Under the pieces are notes generated by a model that made no database searches, was not told the origin of the DNA, and saw only the letters and a program-made list of their open reading frames with translations. The position numbers were made by a program, and so were the translations under genes. A DNA stretch of 64,000 nt. Source: Xylogone sp. PMI_703. Lineage: Eukaryota > Ascomycota > Leotiomycetes. Within the stretch, counting starts at the first letter, position 1; each line of letters begins with the position of its first letter. Positions 23,504 to 35,626 of this stretch are shown here, piece by piece. Location: the NCBI GenBank assembly GCA_021399445.1, contig JAJTUQ010000003.1:2046001-2110000 (forward strand), written 5' to 3'.

Positions 23504-25761
23504 CGCCTATATCCTATCCGCACTTGTTCGATGATAGGCAATACAGCAACACAGTTCACGACCATACATTTTGTAGAAAAGAATAAAAAAGTAAGAAGCA
23601 GACGTAGCAATAAGAACAAGATAAGGTTGGGGTCTGAGCTTCTTTACGAAACGGCCATGCAGAGCAGTGGCATACCTTTACGGCTCGGTACCCGGAAGGG
23701 GAAGGTATTGTCGGGAAAAAAAACGAGATCTCCAATTGCTCGGCGGCTTATTCACCATTTTATGTGTTCCGCCAGCCATACGCTGGCGAGAGTAAGGATT
23801 ACCACTTCAAATACCGCAGTTCCCAGTGGACAAAGTAGTTGGCATAGCGGTACTTCAAAGATCGCCAAACTTTTTGGTGGCGGTTTACGTACCACTGTGC
23901 CGACTATTTTGTCCACCAGGAGCGCAGATACTCAGATATACAGAGTTGAGCTATGAGTGGTCGATGCCGCATCTAGTCTATTGTCCATGTGTTAGGTATA
24001 ACTTTAGCCACAAATGTAGCCATTTACGCACGTGTATAGTTTGTGCTGGGAAAACGCTGACGGGACTCTTACTCGATTAGGAGGTCGGCTTACTTATCCA
24101 TACATTTTATAGATTATTAATGAAGTATTACAATCAACTATGCATTTGCCCCACTACGTTGTATCCAAATTCATACGGTATTCTACGGAGTAATTACAAA
24201 AGAGTACACGTGTATAGAAATTTTGTTGATTACGATATGATATACGTACTGTGGAAGAATTTCGAGTGCCTGATCTAGTAATAGAGTTGCGGTGACCAAA
24301 ACCATCGGTTAGATTGGCTAGAAATTCACGCAAAATTGGTGGCAAATCTTGGCTAGTCTTGTCTACCCTTATGCTTGAGTCTCTATGGTACGCTTGAACG
24401 CTTCGGGCTTTGTAGCGATTGGATACATCCGGGATCTCGATGTCAAACTTCTGCATGTCAGATACAGTATCCATGCAAAAAAAGTAAGGAATAGCGGCTC
24501 TTTGTACGAAAGAAATGGGTGCTGCAAAGGGAACTTAACTGCGATCGACGAAACCTTTCGCCAGATCCTCAACAAGATGCTTCATAGTGGCTTCTAGCCT
24601 GTTTGTTTATATAAGGAGCAATAGCTTACAGTGTTAAGCCCACGAGGCCCGTTACAGCCGAACTTGTGGCCCCACCACTAGCGCTAAGTATCGAAGGTTA
24701 CCCAAAAAGACATCAGCAAATTCCTGAATCCCGATTTTATGAAAACGCATTTTCTTGAGCCACTCGTGCCACTCTAACCCATTTTACCTTCTTATCTGGC
24801 ATCTTCAACTAGCACATACGCGATAGAAGATACAAAATAGGGCTATTGTAATACTAAAATACGACTGGCGCGCTTTGAAGAAGACTTGATCTGAAATTTA
24901 CTGGGAAATCTCATATGTAGGGATACATGCCATCTCTAGGAATTACTAGTACTGTTTTAACTATCTTTATCGACTAGTCAGAGAGGGGTTTATACCGGCC
25001 AGGCTAGTACATATGCATTTTACGCATTTGAGGCTTTTTATATTCGGTGGAAGCAACTGAACCAGAGAAATTGACAGACAATGTTTTATTACTTCTTCGA
25101 TATTGTCGCGGCGACTGCCCAATTCGAGGTTGAGTAATATACTATAGATATGTTCGGGCCGTTACACATAAGCCAACCAGTCTTAGTCCGAGCTACGTTA
25201 GTAAAATGCTTACCTCATGATATGTCCGTGCCGTTAAAGTAAAAGGTAAGACTCATTCTTTAAGCTCCAAGCATGGTAAGGTACGCGAATAAAGATGCAT
25301 AGTCTAAAGCATACCCCGAGACCCCCGCAATAAATTCAAATGTATGGATCCTAGCTTTTAATTGAATTGATGACTCGTGGAAACTTTGATGTTAGATGTT
25401 AGTAGATGTGCCTGCATAATGATTGAACTCTTTATGCTTTAGTCAGCCAATAAGCTTCCTAGGAATAGTTAGCGCGGAGGACCGACACCCAGCCTCAAGT
25501 TTGCGGTGAGCATAGTCATGGAGTTGGTTGATGAACTAGATGTAGTCTAGTTGCTCAAGAATACTGAGAAATGAGTGATACAGTATATACGTTGCTTTGA
25601 AAGTAATGAGAGATGCTGCAACAATGTTTACGACAATGAAGTTGATCCGAAGCATCGGGCCGGTCCAGATCTCGTGCAGCCTTCTTCACGGCTACTGGAA
25701 TAGAAGTATCCAAATATAGCAAACAAGAGCCTTCCCCACTCGTTTAAAACCTAACCAGCTG
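23504..25761. other. 2.3-kb spacer with a foldback element
   Basis: Contains the inverted-repeat element at 23826-23916. A 107-codon open frame on the minus strand at 24154-24474 (with KFDIEIPDVSNRY) matches no family I know and lacks clear splice partners; it may be a fragment. The remainder to the HET gene start is AT-rich with no gene seen. Confidence 0.4.
23826..23916. repeat. Foldback/MITE-like element with 28-bp terminal inverted repeats
   Basis: The arm at 23826-23853 (starting GTGGACAAAG) pairs with 23889-23916 over 24 of 28 bases; all four differences are transitions. The centre adds a smaller hairpin, CGCCA...TGGCG, so the whole 91 bp can fold into one stem. There is no coding capacity. 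It fits a miniature inverted-repeat element, with transitions as expected after repeat-induced mutation or plain deamination. Confidence 0.6.
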
Positions 25762-27863
25762 TTGATTTTCACCAACTACTTCTCAGGCTCCGTTGTAGAA
25801 ACGATGGATTCTGGTTTGTTGTACCGTCCACTTGGGGTAGCGAAAAACGAAATTCGTCTTATCAGCATTACCGCTATAAGCGCCGGTGAAAGTGATGATG
25901 AACCGGTTAAATGTACGCTGGCGCATGTGAGCCTTGGATTACCACCATCATATGTCGCCCTATCATACTGCTGGGGAGACCCTAATCGTAGGGCCGACAT
26001 TATTGTAGATGGACAAAAGGTATCAGTAACGGTCAGTCTGGAGACTGCGTTACGTCGATTCCGAAGGGACGGGCATAATACCGTTTGGGCCGACGCCCTG
26101 TGTATCAACCAGCAGGATTCGGTGGAGAAGAGTCTTCAAATCCGCAATATGGCTGCCATATATAGACGAGCCTCAAGTGTTCAGTCATGGCTCGGTAGTT
26201 GGGACTCCTGTCAACATGCTGTTTCCTGCTTGAAAACGCTCTCTCTTGGTCGGAAAGGACCTGGAGACAATTTAAGAGGTGCGGAGTGGGAGACTATACT
26301 GTCCTTCTTCAATCAACCTTATTGGACTCGAGCATGGATCGTGCAGGAGATGGCACTCTCTGGTAATCTTCAGTTTCTCTGCGGGGAAACCGGGACCATA
26401 TCAATGAGTGAACTACAAAGTGCTTTAGACTTCTGTTCCAATATAAGGTAGGTAGATAACGCCATATCTAGAAGTACTAAGAGCCACAATCATGCTTATC
26501 ATTACATTTGAATAGAGATACGTCGAAGTTAGCAGAAGCCGTACTTGAGACTCTGGGATGTCGCCATTTTATCGAAGTTCACAGTATCCGGTCGCAACTC
26601 CTTCAAGCAAAGCCGCTTAGATTGATCGAGGCGTTAAGTTTGACTCACCGAACTCTCGCGACAGAGAAAAGGGATAAAGTCTTTGCAATCTTAGGCCTTA
26701 CTTATGATGCCAATATTCTTATGCCGTTGCCGACATATGAAGAGTCTGTAGATCTGCTAAGTAGAGAAATGACTCTGGCGGATACGAAATCTATCAACCA
26801 GCTAGATATGATAGCTCTCTTCGCCAGGGGACACAAAGCTATAGCCAACTCTGCCTCAAACAGCAGTAAGAGTCAGGTAAAAAATAACGAGGAGTCGATA
26901 ACTTGGGTTATTGACTGGTTTGAAGGCAACACTTGGGCTGATGAATTGAAATCCTTATACCTTTTCGGCAAGGCTAGATTTCATAAAGGCATTTACCAAA
27001 CCTTCACGAATACTTGGGCGTCCACATGGAGCTCTAGACCTAACTTCCGCATATTAGACAAGGTTCTCAAAACAAAGGGCTTCGTGCTCGATAGAATTGC
27101 TTATGCAACAGGAACATTCTTCGAGGATTCTGCTTTATCATTTGAAGTCTCCGAAACTCTAGCTAACAATATCAACTCTGATGACCGAGGGGCATCGCCA
27201 TATTTTCCGCATTCCGGTGAGAGGGAGCTCGTTCTATATCTAATGTTCCTTTTAATGTGCTATATGTATCACTATGGATCCTTGAGTATCAGGGAGTATA
27301 TATCGACGACCGTAGATGAAGGCCGTGAGAACGTTGCTTTCTCTCAGGAAACGTGCCGGAGATTTTTCGATCTATTCATTGGGAAGAAGAGACAGACGAA
27401 GGATGAACAGCAACTGAACCTGATTCGTCGATGGTTTGAGTTGAACGAAAGGCTACCACTTGGCTCAACCACAATGGGAAAGTCGCTGCAATCCATCCCA
27501 AACTCCATGACTTACTTGCAAGATGAATTTCCATATGTACCTGGACACCCTAGTCCCATCATCGATGAAGTCGTTGCGGCAAGTACATACAAGATCCTTG
27601 AACGGAACCAACGCTTTGCGGCATCACTTGCAAACCCCAACGCGCCGTGCATGTGCTATTTTGGATGGGTGCCAGAAGGGACCCGGGTGGGAGACTACTT
27701 CGTTTTACTAGAAGGGTGTACTATGCCTGTTGTCTTACGGCAGCGTCCTGCTGGAGGGTTCTGGCTAGTGGGGAATGCACTGCTTGATCATTCAGTCATG
27801 TTTGGGGCTACTGGAAAGCTTGGAGATGCTATAAAGTACTGGCCGGAGTTTGAAATCTATTGA
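25762..27863 (+). CDS. HET-domain protein (heterokaryon-incompatibility type) 1
   Basis: HET-domain proteins commonly trigger cell death in fungal non-self recognition and are related to TIR-like signalling domains. Exons 25762-26447 and 26516-27863 (68-bp intron) give 677 residues; an ATG at 25804 would give 663 and starts at MDSGLLYRPL, closer to the usual N-terminus. HET motifs run in order: IRLISI, YVALSYCWGDPN, TVWADALCINQQD, IRNMAAIYRRA and PYWTRAWIVQE. The C-terminal part includes RDKVFAILGLTYD and a final GFWLVGNALLDHSVMFG, the standard tail of this class. The second exon joins at R-DTSKL. No partner domain such as NACHT or ankyrin is fused. Confidence 0.92.
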
Positions 27864-28318
27864 AGGCCTGTTTCACATATGTCGGTTATTACTTAGGATG
27901 AAACTCGATATATTAAGCAATATAAAGCTTCTAGCTGCGACACAAATTTTCCGATTGTGTATACACTTGGGAAATATTTTAGACTATTAGTCCAAGTGGT
28001 TTATTTTGCAATACTTGCATTGGATATCCGTTACGTTTATTACTCTCCTTTATCAGCGAGAATTGACACATATACGACATTTGACTAGCTAACAACCAAG
28101 GGAATAATAATGCTAAGTCACAGATACCATGTGCACTATCAATGAATAATAATTTCAATACTCTCATCTAAATAGGAACTAGTGATAATTGCTATACATG
28201 CTTAGATTGGAATCTCCAAAGGTTTAGTATCCGTTCGAAATAAAGATTCTTGCTATGCAAGGCTAACTCGTAACACTACCAGAAGTAACAGGTAATGACC
28301 TCAATGCTTGGCTCGTCT
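27864..28318. other. AT-rich spacer
   Basis: Separates two convergent genes, so it holds both 3' ends. Nothing else was recognised. Confidence 0.45.
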
Positions 28319-30170
28319 CTAATTTATAGGAATTGTGTGATCTTTAGCATCCACTCCTGCCTTCCATCGGTACTTGGTCGCCGGGTGATCATCGGGCGCC
28401 CTACTTTGTCCTGCCTTTCCATAGAAATTTTCACGGTAGGTGCCTCCTTTCACCGCATAATCATCCCAGAAGAGGCCTCGCTGCCGTAATTCTGGGAGAA
28501 GCAGCTCAATAATATCATCGAAAGTGCCTGGCATGAGTGCATATGACTTAGGTCATTGACGTTAGTGACGATGCGGTATAATTATATTGGATTGGGCTCA
28601 TACAAAATTGAAGCCATCCACGTCCGCTTCCTGTACCCATCTCTCAATTTCATCCGCAACCTGAGCAGGCGTTCCTATCGATGTTGCACCCAGGCCGCCG
28701 ATTGTGATATGTTGAGCGACTGTGGCCTTGGTCCACCTGGCGACTGTAGGCGAGGCTTTTGACATGGACTCGACGGCAGATCTATCCTCTAGGTCATTAA
28801 TTCGTCACTTCTAATTATAGATAGGAGTAAGGCTCAGTGCGTACCGAATTGCATTACTCTCGACATGACGCAGCTCCTCGTCATCTCCATATTTGCTAAG
28901 ATCGATCCCCGTCCAGCCTCCAAAGAGTGCCAGCGCTCCATCAACTGACTGGTATTGGCGGAACTGAGCGAACTTAGCATGAGCCTCTTCCTCAGTGCGT
29001 CCGAGGATGGGGCAGAACATGGCCAGGAACTTCAGACTGTGTGGATCACGTCCAAACTGCGTCCTTGCTAACTCGCGGATCTCTGCAATGTCCTTGGCCA
29101 CAGTTCCCGGGCTGTGACCCGCAACAAAGATGGCCTCTGCATGCTGTGCGGAAAAGCTTTTGCCGGCTCGCGACGTGCCAGCCTGTAAGATCAGTGGTGT
29201 ACGTTGTGGACTGGGCTGACAGATATGCGGACCAGGCACGGTATAATATTTTCCAACGTGGTCAATGTTCCTTAAACGGGACGGCTCTGTGTAGATACCC
29301 CGTTCACGATCAAGCACAACAGCATCCTCACGCCAGGAAGACTCCCAGAGCTTGTATACAACAGTGATATATTCCTCAGCAATAGCATAGCGATCATCGT
29401 GCTGGTATCTTTGAGTTAGACATGTACTTCCTGAGAGATAGGATAACTCAATCTGACCTGTGGCTGCTGTGTAAGTCCTAGATTACGAGCTGCAGAGTCC
29501 AGATATCCGGTAACAATCTATCAAGTCAGCTGCTATGGTTTTGATGCTCAAAAATAATGCAGCAACTGACATTCCAGCCGATTCTAAGTCTTATATGTGA
29601 GCCCTGCGTTATCAAGCCGTGGTGTTTCTGCTCACCGTCCATTAGAAAGATGATCCACTGTCGACAGCCTCCTGGCTAAATGATACGGCTGCTCATATGT
29701 CGTGGCCACTGTGACGCCGAATCCTATGTTCTCTGTAGCCGCCGCCATGGCAGGCACAACAGCCAATGGCTCATTGACAGGCCATTGGGCTCCCGACGCG
29801 ATAGCTGGTTCAAGGTTACGCGGTCCTTTGTAGACATCATAGCCACCTAGTGTTATCAGCGGCATAAACTCATGGTGGACCATTGAGGCTCGAGTATTTA
29901 CCCAGGACATCTGCAATGAATATACCATGAAACTTGGCCGCTTCCAGCTTCTTGGCTAGGTTCACCCAATGATGGACGTCGTTAAACCGCCAGGATTGAT
30001 CCTCGGGGTGACGCCAGAGCCCGGGGGATTGATGACCGGAGCCTATGTCCTGCTATTAGAACTGGGAATATAAAGAAGAATGATAGCCACGTTTTGTGCA
30101 TACACATCTCAACAAAAGCATTGAGCACAAGGCTCTTGCGAAGCCTGCCCTGACTCTCATTTGCAGCCAT
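28319..30170 (-). CDS. FMN-dependent monooxygenase, luciferase-like (NtaA/DszA/SnaA family)
   Basis: Uses reduced FMN supplied by a separate flavin reductase to oxygenate a small organic substrate. Eight exons close in frame: 30170-30104, 30042-29902, 29846-29636, 29583-29571, 29517-29458, 29401-28845, 28781-28604 and 28546-28319. They give 484 residues. The fourth exon is only 13 bp and restores RIGWNIVTGYLDSAARNLG. Family motifs are EMCSGHQSPGLWRHPED, AKFHGIFIADVL, YEQPYHLARRLSTVDHLS, LILQAGTSRAGKSFS and FNFSYALMPGTFDDI. The end RGLFWDDY followed by TYRENFYG is typical. Seven introns show it is settled in a fungal genome even though the family is best known in bacteria. The PNPOx/reductase fusion at 49461 is a possible but distant electron source. 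Confidence 0.9.
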
Positions 30171-32259
30171 AATGGCTTCAAGGAAGACAATTGAAATCTT
30201 TCTAATATTTTATAACACTTTGAACCATGTGCACCACGTTAACGTTATGTACCTGACTGCGCAAACCGTTTCACAATATGTACTTGACACTCATCGAAAG
30301 ATGTGTCCATTTTCAAGTGCCAAAGAGCTCCTTATTCTCCGTAGCAGTCATATGTGATCTCATGGAGCGCGCGATACTTATCGCGGTAACGTCGGAATTT
30401 GGGCGTGATGGCGCAATTCTGTGGGGAGTTGTATTCATCCCGACAAGCTTGCTCTGGGCTGTACTGTGATATGCCTTGTGCACACATCCTTTTTTGCACA
30501 AAATGCACAAAATTCAAATCACTATAACAACTCAACAAATAACAATTTATGGTTTTTTATTTACCTTAGTTTTTCTATTGCATTGCTTTATATACAATTA
30601 ATATATATTGCCGAAAAAGGCGGGCTCAAAAGGCATATCACAGTAGCAATAGTCTCTGGTCATAGAGAGTCCATGAAGCGCGTATGAGGTTGCTCAAATT
30701 GTTATTCGTTGCAGTAGTGAGAGTAGGTGAACGTACAATCAGGGGGTCAAAAGTCTTAAGATAAATTTTCAGGTTGCTAAGATCACGATAACTTGCAAAA
30801 CCGGTTCTCATCAAGATGTTGTGAACAGATTCGTTTAGGGGAGAGAAGGCTGTTAGTTCAAGCACCAAATAGGTAGAGTGGAACGTTCGAGTCAATCACA
30901 ATGATCTAACAAGCGATGTACGGAAACAATCTCTAATTAATAACTACTACAATTTGCGAATGATCTAACAGGAATGATGAACCAGAAGTGTATTAGAGAG
31001 GCTGCAAAGATATCTAAATATCAGAAATATACAGCATCTCGACACAAATAACGTCTCACAGATTTTCCATAGAAGCAATGAATCAAAGATGGGTCTCCCT
31101 AATAACATATTATACCGGGTTATTCATTTCAATATTGCTTCCACCTTGTCCTTCTGCCGTGATGATAGGCTAAACAATGCAACTACCTTCAAAGGAAATC
31201 TCAACTGTATACGAGCTCCAGCATCTATATTCACGCATATTTCTTTCATGCAGGTCGAATCAACAAGCCCAAAAATGGATGTGCAATCTTCGATTTGAGC
31301 TATGACTCGGGATTTGTTCCTGAAAACCCAACGCCATCGGCCCCTAGGTGACTAAGGTGGAGAAGCACTATCCCCCCTGCGACTCACACTCCGAACTATC
31401 TTTTCAAGCGTTTTTACACCTGATTAGAAGTGAAGCTGACCGACAGGAATAGGTCAAGATAACTCGTTTACTCAAGCCTGGACACAGCGATTTCTAACCT
31501 AATACATCATACTTCCTAATTTGACTTGCTTACTTTGTTAAATCTCTTACCAATCTCGGATATACCTTAAACAAGTATGGGTGTATTACCGAGCATACTG
31601 TTACAGCCAATTGTACTGCATAATAAACGTACGATGGGCGTCCCGGAAAGCTACTGTGGTATGGTCTAGAAATATGGAAAGATGTAAGGGGCGCAAAAAT
31701 GCTGCTCTAGAGCCCATCCTGATTTGCTGCTGATTCAGTGCGAAATCTAGCCTCGGCCGAATACGAAATACGAGATGCCTCTATATACCTCCACCAGAGA
31801 ATATGTTCTGCCGCAAGGATGCTAATCTGCAATTTAACAGAACACGGGGCGTTGTTATCTAAACGCGCTAAGTTGTGCTTATCTTAGTGTAATCTGAATG
31901 TTTATTTTTTATGCTATTCCTTATCCTTCAAAAAATTAACTAAGATATACTAGTAAGGTTAACCGTCTTGACACTACGTTGTGATCTCATTACACGTTAT
32001 ATTGATCTTCAGAATTACTTCTATTGGCTCTTTTAACAGATCTGTCTCTTCAATCAAGAAGTTAAAGTTGGTATAGTTGATTATTAGCTATAGCTATCTA
32101 AGATAATAGAGATATATGGTAAGCTCTGTATTTTCTCGTCTGATTTCCCTTCTGCTAAACATCCTTATCCAACAGTGGAAAATCACCACCTTTAACATCC
32201 ACACTTTAAGAGCACGCACTCATAAGCGTCCTACATTACGCACTTTTACGAGCCCAAGG
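30171..32259. other. Gene-free region occupied by a decayed LTR-type element
   Basis: No host gene was seen. The part 30800-32000 is described as a repeat. The stretch from about 32000 to the cupin-like start is AT-rich promoter sequence. Confidence 0.5.
30800..31996 (+). mobile_element. Decayed LTR-retrotransposon-like element, copy 1
   Basis: 30800-30921 matches the left end of the inverted copy at 52590-52712, including TTAGTTCAAGCACCAAATAG. 31337-31996 matches the rest of that copy in reverse, including AATACGAAATACGA and TTAACTAAGATATA. The order is therefore: end of an LTR at 30800-30921, internal region, then start of a second LTR at 31853 (TGTTATCTAAACGCG). A G-rich run (ACACGGGGC) lies just before that TG, as a polypurine tract would. 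The internal part is only about 930 bp and full of stops. Both LTRs appear truncated. The superfamily was not established. Confidence 0.6.
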
Positions 32260-33018
32260 ATGAGTCTCAAGATCAAACGCAGCCAGACGGCTCACGAGGA
32301 AACACTTATAACTCATGATGGGGCAGGATCCAGCACCTGGCTCCTGCCAGAGGAAGGCTACTCTGTTCTTGAGAGACGGTTCATTAGGAATGCCGCAGAA
32401 TGGAAGAATGTTCCAATTGATAAAAATCCTCTGGTCCCGCCGTATCATTGGCATTGGTACCAGACTGAGTATTTCAATATTAAAAAGGGGTAAAGTTGAT
32501 ATCATAGAAAATGTTAAGGTTAGTTCTACTAAAATAACAGTAGGAGATTTGTCTTTCTGGTAGAGGGCCAAGAATTTGTGTATGATGAGACGTCTCCAAA
32601 GATCAGTGTCCCCCCGACAGCTCGACATCGGTATTGGGCGGACCCTTCTTATGACGGCGAATGTGAGGTCCATAGTATGTATCTAATTCTAAACCCCAAG
32701 TATTATGCCAACAGATAAGTAACTATGCTTTAAGTCAGCGCCTCGCCGGCTCGTGGTTTAGATGAGAAATTTTACCGTAACTTGTACAGCTACCTTAATG
32801 ACTGTGAGAGACAAAAAGTAAAGCCAAGCCTACCACAGCTACTATTATTTTGTGACAGTGCGGAGTTTAGCATAGCCTTTCCCGGTCCAGCCTTGTTGAT
32901 GCGATGGCTAAGTTGGATGTTTGGCGTCGTCGTAGGGAGATGGTATGGGGGTTTGTGGTTAGGATTGAAGACCAGTTACGACGAGTATTTTGATGAAAAC
33001 AGGGCCAAGACTCGCTAA
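32260..33018 (+). CDS. Cupin-like protein with a C-terminal hydrophobic segment
   Basis: Exons 32260-32489, 32541-32674 and 32735-33018 (introns 51 and 60 bp) give 215 residues. The middle resembles a small single cupin barrel: SSTWLLPEEGYSVLERRF, PPYHWHWYQTEYFNI and RRFVFLVEGQEFVYDE, then VPPTARHRYW. The last exon contains KFYRNLYSYLNDCERQ, then a hydrophobic stretch around MRWLSWMFGVVVGRWYGG that may associate with membrane. Relatives occur widely in moulds but have no assigned reaction that I know. The start at 32260 (MSLKIKRS) is preferred over the in-frame ATG at 32116, whose extra 48 residues look like translated leader. It is convergent with the lipase gene. Confidence 0.75.
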
Positions 33019-33421
33019 GTAGAGTGCGAAGGTCAGATATTAGGACGGAGGTGCATGTTAGATCTTTTAAGGAAGCTAATTTGTGACTATTTCGCTGCGG
33101 AGTGCACTATAAGTCCCGTTAGAAACGAGCTGAAGCTTGAAGCTGTTGTATAAGAACTGCCAAAATATCTAAAACGAATATCATAGCCCAAAACAAATGT
33201 TAGGCTCCCTGGCGTCTTAAGACCTATATTGACGAGTACCTTACTGTATTAGCAATACCTTTTGTCTATCAAATTGTGCCATAAAGGCTTTTTATGCCCA
33301 AAGGGAATGGCCGTGGTAGCTATGATCAATGCAACACATGCCATAGGGGCTGGTCTTGCTCAACAGATTATATATCAAAGCAAATTTCATTGAATGCTAT
33401 ACCAAATTATATATCTACATC
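33019..33421. other. Spacer between convergent genes
   Basis: About 400 bp of AT-rich sequence taking both 3' ends. Nothing was recognised. Confidence 0.45.
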
Positions 33422-34705
33422 TCATACCGGTGACGTTGTGATATTCACAGTCACATTCTGAATCGTGCACCCAATTGTCGGGTACGTCCTGTTGTACGTA
33501 CCTCCAAACACACTTGCCAGCCATTCGAATACTGCCGGCGCTCCATTAACAGCTTCCGCATTGTGACCACCGACCGTATTTCGCTGATACAAGATGTTCG
33601 CGCCAACAGTGCAATACCTATCCACCAGTTTGTCAGTGTCTGCGACTAGCGAGATCTCGTCGGCGATAGCCTTATGCGCAAAGATAGGCATCTGCGGTAC
33701 ACCGTGGTAGCCCATGATCCAATCCCTGTCGAAGATGCGCTCGCTGGTCGAGCTGAAGATGTCTCTAAAGCCGTTGACAAAGTAATTGGATATGTCCTGA
33801 AATGCGAATGCAGCCTCAGCCTGTGCGTCGGACATGTTGACCACCGACAGGAAGGTGGTTGCATTGTACGGTCCTGTCTTCTTGAGCTTAGCCAACAGGT
33901 CTACCTTGAGATCAGGAAACTGGCTCGCAAGGCCAACGATCGCGGGCGGGATGAGGCCTGCGAAGGCGGTCCCTGAAATGGTGAGCAACATGCTGGTGAT
34001 GTTAGGCGTCAGCCCGCCTAACGCCGCGCCTGCGAAGCGCATCTCGGGGGCGTACTGCCCCTGCAGCTCGGCCGCCCATTCGCTCGCCAGCGCACCGCCT
34101 GAGTATCCCCACATGGCATACTTTGCACCCGCGTCAATGCCGACCTTGTCACGGATCGAGAGCACGGCGCGGACGGAGTCGATCACCGCATGTCCGGACA
34201 TCACGCCGGCTGTGAAGCTGGCCAAAGGGCCCTCGTAGTCCGGTACGTTCAGAAACCATCCTGCCTCTAATACGGGGCTGAAGAAGCTCTGATAGCCGCC
34301 AGCATCGGCCGCGTATAGGGCATAGCTGGGGCTGGCATCAACGTCGGTTGAGTCGTAGGGGACCTGGCACGAGAGCAGGGCTTTGGGATCAGGGTTGGCG
34401 GGTACGAATAAGGTTGTCACAGCGAAAGTCGGCCGGTATTGGCTGTCAGTGGTACGATACAGGATGTTCCATGCCGACGAGGTACCAGCGACGACGGATG
34501 TCAGGTTCCCCAATGCCCTGCGGAAGCGGAGGACTGTCCCCGGAGCAGCGAACTCAAAGCCTTCAGGAGCAGTGTACCACCGGTCTTCACTGGGTGGGAG
34601 AGGACTGGTCGGGCCAGAGTTCAGTGCTCGTGAAGCGCCCAGAACACTGGTAGTGGCCAGAAGAAGCCAGGCTAAGCCAGGCCGGCGTGTCGAAGGCATC
34701 CTCAC
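33422..34705 (-). CDS. Secretory lipase (LIP family)
   Basis: Extracellular hydrolase of triglycerides or esters, in the family of Candida LIP enzymes. Single exon of 427 residues. A signal peptide lies in the first 25 or so residues (LAWLLLATTSVLGASRA). The family start RWYTAPEGFEFAAPGTVLR is clear. The nucleophile is Ser202 in MWGYSGGALASEW, and the catalytic His is in NTVGGHNAEA near the end. Six N-glycosylation sequons fit secretion. The gene is intronless, and its base composition is clearly GC-richer than every neighbour, with G or C at most third positions. That could reflect strong codon selection or an origin elsewhere. It is convergent with the cupin-like gene. Confidence 0.92.
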   Translation of the reverse strand: MRMPSTRRPGLAWLLLATTSVLGASRALNSGPTSPLPPSEDRWYTAPEGFEFAAPGTVLRFRRALGNLTSVVAGTSSAWNILYRTTDSQYRPTFAVTTLFVPANPDPKALLSCQVPYDSTDVDASPSYALYAADAGGYQSFFSPVLEAGWFLNVPDYEGPLASFTAGVMSGHAVIDSVRAVLSIRDKVGIDAGAKYAMWGYSGGALASEWAAELQGQYAPEMRFAGAALGGLTPNITSMLLTISGTAFAGLIPPAIVGLASQFPDLKVDLLAKLKKTGPYNATTFLSVVNMSDAQAEAAFAFQDISNYFVNGFRDIFSSTSERIFDRDWIMGYHGVPQMPIFAHKAIADEISLVADTDKLVDRYCTVGANILYQRNTVGGHNAEAVNGAPAVFEWLASVFGGTYNRTYPTIGCTIQNVTVNITTSPV

Positions 34706-34879
34706 TGAGCAGAATCACTAAGGCAGTCACTTAGCGCTCAATTTGCAATTTCAATGGGCTCGTTTGCTGGGCAGAGCAGTAACTGTAGTCTCATGGTGTG
34801 AAGACATGTGCCTTTATACTGTTCTCAATCTGGTCGTATACCCAAACGCAACCCCTTGTACTCCCAGCGGTGATGAGTC

Positions 34880-34921
34880 TAATGCAAATTGCGCTAAGAT
34901 AAGGGCGTTTAGATAACAGCA
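34880..34921 (-). repeat. LTR-end fragment related to 52781-52810 and 31853 onwards
   Basis: 34892-34921 (starting CGCTAAGATAAG) matches 52781-52810 at all but about three of 30 positions and resembles the start of the second LTR in copy 1. Similarity stops on both sides, so this is a small relic. Confidence 0.5.
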
Positions 34922-35626
34922 CACCGTATGTTCCGAGCGCTCTACGGGCTATACCCCCTGCTGTAATTTACGAGATACTAGTATATTCACAAGTGGGCAA
35001 GATATTTTCAAGTATTTTCGGGTATAAGCAGAATGTCATATTAGTTATTCATATCCTCGTATATGTATAGCTATATATTGCGTACTATGAACCTCATTCA
35101 TTGAGTAAATTGATTCATCCCGTTAAAATATATGTTAATGATTTAAAATACTATGAGGAAAAGTAATGATATAACATCATCCCTCCACCCACATCTATGA
35201 ATTTACATTGCAAGAAGGTATAGACCAGTCCGCCTGAATCTAAAATATGTCTCCCAATGGCAATGACACTGCCAGCCATCACCGTTTTAAAGTCTAGTCT
35301 TAGTGCAAGGTATGCTATCTCAATGATGGATGACAGGAAATTTCTAAGCACATGTTTAATGGACAACCAATTAACAAACAGACAATGCAAAACAGAAACT
35401 GAGCAGGGGCTCTTAAAGCAAGCATACTATCGAAGGAAGTAACCAAAATGGTGTTCGAAAATGGAATGGCTAGAGATAGTAGTTCAGGGTAAAGAAAGTA
35501 GATAGTGCACTCAAAGTTTCTAAGATATACCGTGGCCATACGAGGAATCAAAGGGTACCACCTCAATAAAGGCAACACCAGACCAAGTGCTAGGACCCAG
35601 TGCAACCAATGGGTGCCAACACCTCT

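Noticed and set aside
23531..23956. 141-codon open frame on the plus strand upstream of the P450
   Set aside because: It runs through the foldback element and into P450 leader sequence, has basic low-complexity content and no domain.
28319..30170. Recent bacterial transfer of the luciferase-family monooxygenase
   Set aside because: Seven canonical introns and many known fungal relatives argue for long residence in fungi.
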